Source of the DNA: Archegozetes longisetosus | Lineage: Eukaryota > Arthropoda > Arachnida > Sarcoptiformes > Trhypochthoniidae | DNA length: 64,000 nt | Assembly (NCBI GenBank): GCA_018873245.2 | Contig: JAEMBT020000009.1 | Location: 13,543,112-13,607,111 of the forward strand | Direction of reading: 5' to 3' | Shown: positions 13,973 to 25,992 of the stretch, in pieces | Layout: each line of letters starts with the position of its first letter | Position numbering within the stretch: position 1 is the first letter of the stretch | The notes under the pieces: generated by a model | The model's database searches: none | Seen by the model: only the letters and a program-made list of their open reading frames with translations | Told to the model about the DNA's origin: nothing | Made by a program: the position numbers and the translations under genes

Positions 13973-14107
13973 TCATTTTGAAAAATTTCTGTAAGGGTCC
14001 CTCTTTTGATAACTAGTGTCTAGTTTTCGGGCTGGCGACAGCTGATCACTATATCCATAAATCTCATCTGATTTCTCAACAAAACAGCAACTGGTGCAAA
14101 ACCAAGT
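13973..14107 (-). CDS. Peptide receptor copy B, exon 4 (cytoplasmic tail), predicted
   Basis: After an ATTAG acceptor a 44-codon frame opens in the required phase 0 and closes with TGA at 13973-13975. It starts TWFCTSCCFVEK, where the Cys cluster would suit palmitoylation after helix 8, and is rich in Tyr, Ser, Lys and Arg. The assignment rests on phase, position and composition, since receptor tails are poorly conserved. Confidence 0.55.
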   Translation of the reverse strand, partial: TWFCTSCCFVEKSDEIYGYSDQLSPARKLDTSYQKRDPYRNFSK

Positions 14108-17100
14108 CTAATTGTTCCAACGATAATCATATGTAGTACTAAAGAAGACATGTATAGTACGATATGATGATAGAATGATTGGTGGTTTTAGAAGTGAATT
14201 GATCAGAATTGAAGAGTCGTTTTCTCAGTATGTACTCTATTAATCTTTGGTCGTTTAGTTGAAACAAAGTTATTCCATAAGTTAGAGACAACATCTTGGA
14301 AATCCGCCTGAAATATATGGAACATAACGTTAAACGTTCTTATAAGATTTTCGGATTTAGTTTCAAACCCATGTTATAGTGAAAATACATCGATTTTAAT
14401 TAGATTTAGGTTCTATAGATTCTGTAGATTCTGTAGATGTAGATTCTTTATAAATAGTCAATCCAGAAATAAATCACATACAGAATCGATAAATAACTAA
14501 CATTCATCTGACATATCTTATGGAAAGTTAGTAAAAGTAAAATGATTTCAAATATTACATCATTATTTGCAAAGAAACCTAACTGGAAGTAGAAGGAACT
14601 GAACAAAAAACTAATATATATAAGAATGAATTTTCAGATAACAATTCAATTGCTTTCCATTCATATGCATCTAAATTCGAATGTCAGATGTATTGCTTAT
14701 ATAGTTTATATTGAGCACAGAGAAACTTAGAGAAGGGTTATATAAAATAAGGGTATATATGAAAGAGATATATAAGATAGCAATATATATGATAGCAATA
14801 TATAAGACAAATATATAAAATTATACTTACTCTAAAGCTTTTACTCATAAAAGAGTAAATGATTGGATTAAAAAACTATTGGCCATAGCAAGCCAATGAG
14901 CGAAGAAAAAGCTGCCAATGTAAGTGTAATAACTTACTACATCTGCAACTCGTACCATATTTGGCCAGTATACCAATAGTAGCATGAATGATTTTATTGG
15001 TAGCCAACAGATACTGAATACGATCACAACTGCTATCAACATTCGAATTATCTAATAGTAATAAGTTTTAGGTTAGGTTGCATTGTCTAATAGTAATAAG
15101 TTTTAGGTTAGGTTGGATTGCCTTATAGTCATAGATTTTAGGTTAGGCTGGATTGCCTTATAGTCATAGATTTTAGGTTAGTTTAGATTACTTGATTATA
15201 ATAATTATTAGGTTAGGTTGGACTGTCTAATTGTAATAAACTTTAAGCTAGATTAGTTTGCTTCTACTTTGTCTTGTTTATATCTAATCAAGTATTTGAA
15301 CAGTAAATTCTTGTTAGTATTACATATAAAGTATGACTATGGACTATGGCTATGACTTATAAATCATAATAAAGCAAACATTATATGCATAGTTTAGATG
15401 GTAATCAAATTGAATGGGATTCGTTTAGCTAAATATAGCTTAAACTAAACACAATCCCATACTTCTTATTTACTATCTCTATGCTAACTTCTCAATTAGA
15501 CTGCTTTCAATTCATTTAGAATTGCAAACATACTTCTCCAAATTTTTAGTAAACAACTTGTTATCTAGAGCATTTATATATATTAATATTTGCTTTTATT
15601 TTATTTTTGTTTGTCAGATATTTTAGCATTTGGTTTACTATTGTCAACAAAAATTACGTCAACCACTGATTAATAATGTATTAAAATATTGATAAGCTGT
15701 AAAGGCATTGACATAAAAGGGTAAATCTAGAGAAGAACTAATCTTTATTTCACGCATAAGAATAAATTCATATCATTCAACGCTCTACTAGAACGCATAA
15801 TTAGATATATGCTATCTTAGCTCTAATCCCTAAAGTAGAATCTTTTCAATTAATTGTACTTCTATAGACTATAATATAATTAGAATAAATAATTGATAGA
15901 AATAGGTCTTGACGGTATAAGTTTATATGTTTAAATTGGATTAGTTAGAAAGGGTATATTAGTAAAGGGATAAGTGAAAATAGAACAGTTGAATGAAGAA
16001 TAACAGATAACGGAATAACAGAATAAATAATAACGGAATAACGGAATAAATAATAACAGAATAACGGAATAACAAAGTAACGGAATAACAGAATAAAGAA
16101 TAACAGAACGATTCAAATTGAAACAAAATAATATTCTTAAACCAAGCTGTTGAGTTGAGTTAAAGGCATTAAAAAAGCGTGATTTGTGGTGTATGGTGTG
16201 ACAGAAATAATCGGGCAGTTAACATAAACTATTTGATGCATATATCAATTGTTCACAATAAGCCTATAGTGAATAATGTATGGCTTAGTGAATTGAGTTA
16301 TTTTATTAGACCATTATATTGTGAAATTATATGACATACGGAAATTCTATCTGCTTCTAAATGAATTCTCTTTCTATCTTCCTCTAAATGAATTCTAGTA
16401 ATTTGATACTAGTTCTATATAATCAATTTTTTAATGCTTATAAAATACTAACTCAATCTATCTACTCATGGCTTTACTGCTTTAACCCATCTACTCATGC
16501 CTTTGCTGTTTTAACCAATCTACTCATGCCTTTACTACTTTAACCCATCTACCAAATATTCTATTTTATTTGATCAACTTCTAATATTTCTCTCTCCAAT
16601 TTTTCTTTACTAACAATCTGATACTGGCAAACTTTTTTGGATTACCCATGACGTTTAGATTTTCGTATTTCATAGAATGTGTCAGATAGAATGTGTCAGA
16701 TAGATCTGATATATTGTTAAAATACTTTCTATAGTGTTATTTCAATTAGAAATAACAGTTATTCAAGCAAAACTATATCTTATTGTACTACTAGTACTTT
16801 GAAATATGATTTGAATTTATCATTTTTTACTAGTTTAATGTTTAACATAAATCATTCTAGAGTATTTCCTTTATTCAGATCTCATTATTTCATGGATATC
16901 TCCTTCAATTTTAGGGACTCTAACTTTTCGATTAATGCCTTCAAAAATAGGGTAACTGCTGGCAACTTAATAGTTCACGATAGCAACCTCAAGCAGGCTG
17001 TTCGTATTTCGATCTGTCTGTGATGTGCATCAATTTGTTGCTAAATTTGTCTTTAGATTTACTTTGATTACTATATAGAATATTCTATAAATACGTTAAT

Positions 17101-20100
17101 ATCTGAACAAATTATGGTCTGATAGAAAGTATGTCATCGCAATACATCAGTTCTGGCTGCTGTCAACAATTATTGAGTTTTTAAGTGTACAACCTAAAAG
17201 ACATGGTGTTTACGATGGAAAAGTGTCAAAATAAAAGGAAAGATACCATCAATAGAAACGAGACAAGAATAAATTAGAAAAGAGATAAAACATAAATAAA
17301 TAGATAGACAATTATAATAAATACCTTAGCTCGATCTCTATCTTGTGTAGTCCTTCTAAGAGGTAGTTTATTATTAATCAATTTATTACGCAACAACTTT
17401 CTGGCAATAGACGCATAAGAAAATGTTTGTATAATAAGTGGAAGTGCAAACGTCACTATAAAGACTGATGTATTAAAGAGTTTGCTTTTAAATTCATCCA
17501 TTTCCGCTCCTCTACAGTCGTAGTAAGTTGTGTTATTCCATTTGAATGGTACTGTTTTTGTATGCACCATTGCCACGTGACCTAGTATGCCACCGAATAT
17601 CCATCCCATTATTAGGATTAAGTGACATCGACTTGTAAACCATTGGTTCTTTCTTGATAGTGGATGTAATATTGCCAAGTATCTGTTTTATTCAATTATA
17701 TATCTGTTTAATGTTTGTATAGTGTTTTTACATTCTTATTTTTCTAGTTTTGTAGATGTTTATTCGGGATGAAAATTGATCGAAAATCATAGCTGTTTTA
17801 TAAAAGTTAAACTTCTGAGTAGATATAAAATTAAACAATTATTGAACTTTCAGCTCTTTCATAATTAAAAATAATGGAACCGGGATCCCGAGGTTCGTGA
17901 TCCCGAGGTCCGTGATCCCGAGGTCCGTGATCCCGGGACTTGAGGATCCCAGAAAACAAAAATTAATGAACCTCTACTTGTTAGATAAATAAGACCTTAA
18001 ATACCGATAAATAGCTATAGTTTGTACATTTGACTGACTGTAAGATCAAATAGCATCAGCTATCCACTAGACATGTCTAATACTAAATGTTTGCAATTGA
18101 AAACAATGCATATGAAATCTAAACAAATTCTTATATCAAACAACTTCTGTAGGAAACTTTCGCAATGTTAGCTATCAGTGAAATATATTTCTAATATAAG
18201 TGAACGTTAGCGACAAAAGCAAAGCAAAGTCTAAGAGGTGATGGATTGATATAATCCTAATATATTATAGTTTGTGAAAAATAAGGAGAAAGTGGAGTTT
18301 AAGTGAAGTTGAAATAGGCTTTTATCAAATAGCTACTGTCATAGAATTTACTAGATATTGCGATAGATTGAGCAATAAGTGTTTTAAGAGATAAATGAGT
18401 AATATTTAGAAGAATGAAACGCGCCATTTATTTGAAACCAAGTTTGCTAACTATGTTAGATAGTCAATAGAACGCTTTTGCTATTGCAGCTAAACCTGTC
18501 TGTCTTTATTATTTAGTTAGGCCATTTTCAATAGACCAGAACCAGAGTAGGTCTTTGTAGAGTTTAGCTACATATCCAAAATATACATATCTAACAGTAC
18601 GAAAGAGTAAAAATAAAAACAATGTTAATATAGAGTAGAAAATAAGTTTCAAATTGAGCTATATAGATTTACACGATACATCTTATGATACATGAAAGTC
18701 CTATTTGACAATCAGTCGTAAACTATTACTGTATTTAATAAAATAGAATTAAAAACATATGTTATATAAAGACACATATTGAAATGAATAACTAAACAAC
18801 TAATCACAAGTATTATAATATTAAAATGAATTCTATTTTGGATGGAGTAGAACAAATAAACATAACAATATTATATTCTACCATTAATATTAAATTAGTT
18901 TAAACTATAAAGTTGAAATATAATTTTAATAAGAATTAACTATAGAAGTAATACTACATGAAACAAGTTATATATATATAGTCAAATTAGAATGCTCAAA
19001 TTAGAATGCTCAAACGCAATAGCTCAAACTTATAACAGTATAGCCAGTTATTTATTGCTCATTCTAATGCTAACAATCGTTTATTGCTACTATAGTTGAT
19101 CCTTTCAATTAGATCGTAGTATTGAAGATCGTAATTTATAGAATACTTAATATAGTTATCATAGCACATCTAAAGTCAAATCTGATAGTCAATTAATGCG
19201 TACTACAAGCAGGTTAGGTTAGGTTAGATGACAAATGAGTAGCTTATATCTTGTAACTATCACCAATTGCTATTTCAGCTATTCTAATAGATCTGAGAAG
19301 AGCAATCTACTAAATGCACATTGTTAAATTAAAACTCTATATAATCATCATAGTGTTTTTAAGGTCAGTTTAATTTGATTCAATCTAATCTATTTAACCT
19401 TCAACTATAACGATACAAAAAAATACTCCCTTGTACAACTTCTCTATCTGATTAACATATCGAATGTTAGGTGAAAAGATCAGAAACAAATATAAGAATG
19501 TATATATAACTTGAAGTAATTGAATGCTATTTTACGCGATCTAGACAATAAAAGCTATAAACAATAGAAAGATCTATTTCAAGTATAACTATAAAAATTT
19601 TGATAGATGAGAAACAGATGCTTGTTATGAGCATAGTTGAATATAAGTTTAGTAATCAAATTCAATTGTCCATATAGAAGCAGTGATGTTCATATTAGAT
19701 ATCTAGTTATTTTATGATTGTAGATGCTCATATTAGATATTTAGCTATTTTATGATTTTAGATACTCATATTAGATATTTAACTATTCCATAATTGTAGA
19801 TGCTCATATTAGATATTAGCTATTTTATTATTGTAGATGCTTCTTATTAGTTCTTCTCATTTACTTGCCACATTTAGAGTATATTAGAAATCATTTTGTA
19901 GTTAATTAGCATAACAAATAGTTTGAATGTGTAACTGTTACTAAACTGTAACTTTACGTCATGCAACAATATTCTCAGAAGACATAATATAAAAGTATTT
20001 TTAGAGCACTTAATATAAGAATATTTTTAGAGTATTTAATATAAGAATATTCTTAAAATGCTTAATACAATAATCAGTATGAAGCAGATGATGACAGTAT

Positions 20101-22381
20101 GTTTAATAATCTAATATAAAACTAGTAATTATCATAAATTCAATGTGCTACTTCTAAATCTGAAGGCAAACTTTCCTTTTACTTATACTACTTTCTGCAA
20201 TAAGTTAATCATAGCCTAATTTATTATGATGATTTAAGTTAAGGATTAACTTTTGGATAGTATGTTAAGGATAGTTATGAATAAACTATCAATTTATCTT
20301 TTTTTAAATCTAATTTTCAAATTTTAACTTATTTTGGGAAAACCAAAATCAATCTAATAATCATCACACAAATCTTAGAACATGTATGATCCTATTTTCA
20401 GAAATGAGTCAATAAATAGGTTTGATTCTAAGAACCATATTTCCAGTTTACTCAATTTATTGGATTTTCTCAATTTAGTCAATGGTACGTAACATCCGAG
20501 TTCATTCAACTGGTAGAAGATGTTACTTTATCTAAATGAAATTAATCAAAACACATCAGATTTAATTATACAAATCGAATTGATATAACAGACTATATAT
20601 CATAACTAGCTATAATAATTGGAAAAGTTAGTAGTGGTATTATACATTTTGATATAATGTACTTTTTTGGTATTATCATTCAATTTCATTTCGTATAACT
20701 GTGAGGTTAGATGAAATCTAACACATTCTGTCACGAAGTTTAACTAAATTTGATAAAAACTTGTTTATAGTAAACAGAGCAGTACACAGAGCAGTACACA
20801 GAGCAGTACACAGAGCAGTACACAGAGCAGTACACAGAGCAGCACACAGAGCAGCACACAGAGTAGTACACAGAGCAGTACACAGAGCAAATAGAGGTTA
20901 TACTAGACTATATGATATGTACTTTTCTATGATTCAATTTCTATATATTGTTTGTTATACAAGTCTTTTCAAGCTTTTTATATTTAATTTTTATTTTTTA
21001 AGGAAAATCTCATTTGTCCTTCACCATAAACGACCTTCAATAGTCTGGAATTAAGTTCTGAATAATTACTAAGCATATGACAATTGATATGATACTTGAT
21101 AAATTGATATGAAGATTATCATAAAAATTGCTAAATCACTATTCTACGACTTAGTCCTGTTTCTTTAGATAAGAGGAAGATATAAGTCTATTCAATTGAA
21201 ACTATTAATGTGTTCTAAATTCTTTGAAATCCTAGTGATTTATATGCTATCACTTAGTAGTTTATTGAGGAAAAGATTGAATTTCTTTTGAACAAACGTA
21301 TTTCTTCTAATAAAATATATGTTTTTTAGATCAATATCTAGGATTATCTCAATGTTAGTCACAAATCTGAAATATAAAACAGACTATAAAATCAAATAAT
21401 TACGACTTTAAATGAACAATTTAGTATTATATATTTGAATATAGAATTGTTAGTATTGAACAAAAATAGTTTCTTTTCAACAGTAGTACTGTTTGTTTGT
21501 CTAGCAAATTCATTTCTCACAAACTCAACATTAGAGATAATGATCATGTTTTCATACTTTTAGATATAATTGAAATCATAACCAATTTGTTTGGAAATAC
21601 CTATTAGTCAACATTGATCAAGATACAATTCATTACTGACATTAGTTAAGATACAAATTTGATTCAATTAAACTGATTATTTAATTTGTTATTTTCAAAT
21701 ATCTTATATTCAAATTATAAATAAAATAAAGATAAATATAAAAAAGTGTCATTAACAATATTAAGATAGAAATGCGTATAAGATAATTCTAATATAGACA
21801 TCACACTTATTACTATTATCTCACATAGTCATTAGTGTATAAGCATTCTAATTGAAAAATTCAACCATATTAAATATGTTTCTCAGTTAATTGTTGTTTA
21901 TGTTAAGTTGTCACTATTGAAGTCATCCAATTCTTTATGATTTATAGTTTGTTAAGTAAGATTATAACAGTTGTGATAATTATGTTATAGTTTATTGTAT
22001 AATTGAACATGCACGTTTTAGTAAAACGATATTCAACTAAAATCTGATTGATATAACAAAAAGAAGAAATAGAGAACATATGAATATTAGAGAACATCCA
22101 ATCGAGAAAAGAAGAAATAAATAAAAGATATAACTAAAGTCAATTAGAATATGAAGTGAGAGTTATTATTCATAACGAAGTATGTTTCACTTGGCCAACA
22201 CTTCCTCTATACTATCAATTGTCTCCATCACTTAATTATGAGAAAATAGTACGTCGCTTTCCTTTACTATTACGTACTTCTATTGTTTTATTATAATTAT
22301 ATACATTTTAATTGATATTAACTACAATCTTACTGCGATTATGTATATAAAAATAGTTATTTCTTAAACGTACATGCATAA

Positions 22382-22439
<58 letters not shown>

Positions 22440-24736
22440 AACAATACTTAGTAATATACATATAATTACTATATGTTGTAATATGTTTGATCATTCATTC
22501 TTACATGTTTGCTTATTGCGCAATACTTATAAAATCTACATCCTAAATACTCAACATATAGTACGATCAATTGATAAGTAGCTAATAGGTGCTTATTGAC
22601 TAGCTTGACACACTTATATGTCAATACTAATTAATAAATAATACTAATTACTAACTATTATATAAACCACATTCCATAATACAGCTAAGTTACTATCTAC
22701 TAATTACTATTAAGTTACTAGCATGGTTTCATCTTACCTACTACTTATCTAACTTATAACTCAATTTAAATTAAGTAGTTATATGCTTATGTATTGACCT
22801 AATCTCAATATAAATTTTGTAGTTATGTCTCATGTGATTTAGTTGCGATTCAGCTGTGATTCAAATGCAATTCAAATGCAATTCAAATGGACTTAAGAGA
22901 GATGAGTTAGACTAATGAGAATTGAAGTGAAGAGAAGAAGTACAAATGAGCGAGCTGAACATAAGAAGAAGGTAATTAAAAGTTAAAGTATGTCTAAAGA
23001 GATCAACTCAATTAGTAAGTTCGTAAGCTGATACTTTTCAGATAGTTTTCAGATAGTTTTCAGATACTTTTCAGATACTTTTCAGATACTTTTCAGATAC
23101 TTCCCAGATACTTTTCAGATTGCTTTAGTTATTTGATTTTAGATATCATGTATGTTTTATGTGTGCTCTCTGCCAATTTTCTTTTATATCTTATAAAGTT
23201 TTATTTGAGATTTGGTCTAATATTAAACTTGTATTAACTTTATTAAGAGATCTAATAGACTCTTGGAGACATCAAATCTATATAATATTGTAGATTAATA
23301 TTGAATCTGAACCGTAAACACATCCACTTAACTACACACTATAGAATATCTATTATTCAAATATTAATTTCTTTTATCTCTCTGTTTGATTTCTATGCAG
23401 TTTGATCCAGTTATTGATAAGTCGGTTGCAAGCAACCCAGTTATAGACAAGTCGGTTGCAAGCAAACCCAGTTATAGACAAGTCGGTTGCAAGCAAACCC
23501 AGTTATAGACTAGTCGGTTGCAAGCAAACCCAGTTATAGACAAGTCGGTTGCAAGCAAACCCAGTTATAGACAAGTCGGTTGCAAGCAAACCCAGTTATA
23601 GACAAGTCGGTTGTAAGCAAACTTAGCTACAGACAATTTATTCCTAACCATCGACAGTGAGACAGCAGTTAATAATTGATTAAACGATATGAAAAGTGCA
23701 CAGACAAAAGGTGCTAACAATTTACTAATTGAATAAAACGTCTATAACATATACATTAGTTAACAGGTATTGATTATTATTAAGCACTTAGTAGGTTTAA
23801 CTGTAGGTAAATATTATTAAAAGATAACAAGTATTCTTCAGATGATTTTGGTATTTCAAATTAATATTAGTATTGCGATAAATACAGCACGAAACCAATT
23901 AAAGCAATATTATAATTATATTTACCTATGTTATAATTAGAAATTTCTATAGAAAAACTGGAATATTCTTCTATATAATAACTGAATATTCTATAAAATA
24001 ACCGAAATATTCTTTCATAGAATAACTGAAATATTCTTCTATATAATAACTGAATATTCTGTAGAATAACTGAAATATTCTTCCATAAAATAACTGAAAT
24101 ATTCTTCTATATAATTACTGAAATATTCTTCTATATAATTACTGATCTACTCTAATATAATTAGGTATAACCCATAGTCAAACTGACAAAAAGCATACTC
24201 ATTCAACCTAACCACTAATCGACTTTTCCAATGAAACCCATTCTAATAATTAATGTGATGCAGTGTAACAATAGAGTTCTACTCTGATCAAATTACTCAA
24301 CTTGAACTTTTAGAGTCAAGGCTTACCTCTCAACTCCGATCACGGTCAATGTGAATGCTGTGACAAATACTGATACGATTTGAACAAATTGAGCCACTGG
24401 ACAGAGCCAGAAGGGGAATATCCAACGACCTAACATGAAGTCTGTATATGTGAATGGCACCGAAAATACCCCCACCAGTATATCAGAAATCGCCAAATTT
24501 ATTAGAAATTTTCTCAAATTCATTGCAGATCTTTTACCAAATATCTCGACAATGATTACGATGAAGTTTCCCATAAATGCCAAAAACGACGTCATCGAAT
24601 AGAGACAAACCAGAAATGTTCGCATCGGTAGGTCGAGTGCTTCGAGTCTATCGGGATATGGATTTTCAGTCGATTCATTAATATTAGCCATTCGTGTGGC
24701 TGTAATGTTCTGATCGTTGAGCCAAATCGGATCCAT
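13973..24736 (-). CDS. Rhodopsin-family peptide receptor, copy B (four exons, one-base frameshift in helix 7)
   Basis: Paralog of copy A, spread over 10.8 kb. Exons 24327-24736, 17325-17682, 14831-15051 and 13973-14107 join in phases 2, 0 and 0. Motifs in order: sequons NIT and NES, GN (helix 1), NLAISD (helix 2), ERY (helix 3), YYDCRG (loop 2), helix 5 Pro, FSICWLP (helix 6) and AHWLAMANS (helix 7). The third exon is 221 nt where phase requires 222: a run of six A's at 14870-14875 appears one base short, so the frame fails exactly before NPIIYSFMSKSFR, which is intact one frame over. Either the gene is a very recent pseudogene or the assembly lost one base of a homopolymer. Family placement (NPFF/RYamide/orexin-like peptide receptors) rests on remembered motifs. 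A coupled Gq or Gi pathway is family knowledge, not visible here. Confidence 0.82.
14831..15051 (-). CDS. Peptide receptor copy B, exon 3 (helices 6-7), frameshifted
   Basis: Acceptor CTATTAG then ATA ATT CGA ATG (I-I-R-M), continuing RAK from exon 2 in phase 0. Helix 6 carries FSICWLP. The reading frame runs to AHWLAMANSF and then shifts at the T-run (A-run 14870-14875 on the plus strand). NPIIYSFMSKSFR follows in the next frame and ends at AGA|GTAAGT. Confidence 0.82.
15051..15245. repeat. Tandem repeat with TTAGG words over the receptor B exon 3 acceptor
   Basis: About five units of roughly 35 bases, each TCTAATAGTAATAAGTTTTA and then GGTTAGGTTGGATTG with variation. The first unit contains the CTATTAG acceptor of exon 3, so later units offer decoy copies of the same splice site. 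Confidence 0.75.
15388..15485. repeat. Imperfect palindrome in receptor B intron 2
   Basis: Arms GCATAGTTTAGATGGTAATC and ATGGGATTCGTTTAG pair with CTAAACACAATCCCAT and TACTATCTCTATGC. About 45 bases per arm; probably a small foldback element. Confidence 0.5.
16963..17190 (+). mobile_element. MITE family 1, copy 2 (in intron 2 side of receptor B exon 2)
   Basis: Left end AACTTAATAGTTCACGATAG, right end TTATTGAGTTTTTAAGTGTA. The internal GATTACTATATAGAATATTC and GGTCTGATAGAAAGTATG match the other copies. It lies downstream (gene sense) of receptor B exon 2, within intron 2. Confidence 0.75.
17325..17682 (-). CDS. Peptide receptor copy B, exon 2
   Basis: Acceptor AACAG then A TAC TTG, completing ERY-LAILHPLSR. 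It encodes helix 4, loop 2 with YYDCRG, helix 5 and the loop to RDRAK, ending AAG|GTATTT. It is 358 nt, phase 2 in and phase 0 out. Confidence 0.88.
20778..20890. repeat. 12-base tandem repeat (ACAGAGCAGTAC)n
   Basis: About nine units of ACAGAGCAGTAC with minor variants. It produces a spurious open frame of (HRAV)n. Confidence 0.9.
22384..22438. repeat. (CT)n microsatellite
   Basis: Uninterrupted CT run in receptor B intron 1. Confidence 0.95.
23405..23640. repeat. Minisatellite, 31-base unit, about 7 copies
   Basis: The unit starts GTTGCAAGCAAACCCAGTTA and ends TAGACAAGTCG, nearly perfect in the middle and degenerate at both ends. It lies in receptor B intron 1. No unique spacers separate the units, so it is not a CRISPR array. 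Confidence 0.9.
24327..24736 (-). CDS. Peptide receptor copy B, exon 1
   Basis: ATG at 24736; ends GTTGAGAG|GTAAGC, phase 2, 410 nt like copy A. It encodes the glycosylated N-terminus, helices 1-2 and most of helix 3. An uninterrupted central stretch of roughly 180 bases is identical to copy A. Confidence 0.88.
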
Positions 24737-25036
24737 AGTATGAAAATAATTTATACGATTTTAACACACTATGTCTAACAAATGAGAACTTAAACTATTA
24801 GTTAAATCACTTTTCAGATTGTCTTTGAATGTCATATTGATAAAGAAAAATTAAAAATAAAAATAAAGATAAAAAACTAATTAAGGAGAAAGATCTAAAT
24901 CAAAGTTAGAAACTTAAGTGAACGAAGAGCATAAGCTCGTTTGAATGTAAGCTGACTTGAACGTAAGCTAGCTTGAATATGAGCTAGCATGAATACAAGC
25001 AAGTCTACGATGAGCACAAGCTAGCTTATCAGTGAA

Positions 25037-25089
25037 AGCACATCCTCAGCAAAAAGGACAGTTGTTGGGTATTTCCAAGAGTGCGCATT
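25037..25089 (-). promoter_or_regulatory. Conserved upstream block of receptor copy B
   Basis: On the gene strand: AATGCGCACTCTTGGAAAT, a variable spacer, then GAGGATGTGCT, matching 6580-6631 upstream of copy A. It lies about 300 bases before the ATG, against about 190 in copy A. A (TA)n run at about 25100-25120 stands where copy A has TATAAAA. Confidence 0.55.
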
Positions 25090-25936
25090 ACAAAGCATCT
25101 AATATATATATATATATATACTTGCCTTTAAATTGTTCCATCAACCTCTCTCAATGACTTACATCAAATAGCCTCTGGAACTAAATTCTTTATCTAACTG
25201 TTGCTTAGTGACTGTAATCTATTTAGTTGATAATTAATGTTTCTATACTAAACATTCTTCAAATGTCTTTAAACATAAGAATATATTGAAGTACTAATAG
25301 ATGAAGGATAACTAGATATAGGAAGTATTAGTAAAGTATAATCTTTATATAAGTTTGCATACAAAACTACTTAAAGATATCTTATAGATAGTAAGTGAGA
25401 ATGGGTGATGTAGTAAGAGTTAAAAATAATAATAATAATCATGTCAATGGATGTATAGAGATTGGTAATGTATTCAGAATGACAGATATGTATTAGTTGG
25501 ATGTTTTCCAAATTCAACAGATAAGTAAAAGAAACCTTGTCAATAGAACTCTTTACAAATGATACCTCTTCTTCTTGAGATTTGAGCGGATCTCATCCCA
25601 AATGGGTTAATTAAACTTAAACATTGGGTTATTATATTATATGATAATTGTTATTAATTTAATTTAATGATTAACTGTTATTAATGAGATGTTTACGAAA
25701 GTCTTGTCTAACCTAACCTAACCTAACCAGATCTAACCAAACCTAACCTGATCTAATCTAACTCAAGCAAGTGAAAATAAATTGGTATGAATAAATTTTA
25801 TCAAATTTTAAACTTACGAAATACTGAGTTTTGTAAAGAAACTATCAATAGATGTAGGGTGTATCTTTAGATCGTACATTAGATTACATCTTTAAGTTGT
25901 AGGAAAAACCACATTTTATATTCGATTAGCAAACCT

Positions 25937-25940
<4 letters not shown>

Positions 25941-25990
<50 letters not shown>
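25941..25990. repeat. (CT)n microsatellite
   Basis: Uninterrupted CT run upstream of receptor B. Confidence 0.95.

Positions 25991-25992
<2 letters not shown>

Larger units (their letters stand above)
17683..24326 (-). other. Receptor B intron 1
   Basis: 6.6 kb. It contains a 15-base GC-rich repeat (GATCCCGAGGTCCGT) at 17885-17945, a 38-base tandem at 19690-19850, the 12-base repeat, (CT)n, CAGATACTTTT repeats at 23035-23120, the 31-base minisatellite and ATATTCT repeats at 23950-24140. No exon was recognised. Confidence 0.6.

Noticed and set aside
16799-17023. Open frame of 74 codons
   Set aside because: Overlaps MITE family 1 copy 2 and has no recognisable domain.
20761-21054. Open frame with (HRAV)n
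   Set aside because: Encoded by a 12-base tandem repeat followed by AT-rich random sequence.
23405-23640. Regular 31-base repeats resembling a CRISPR array
   Set aside because: Units are directly contiguous with no unique spacers, in an intron of a eukaryotic gene.
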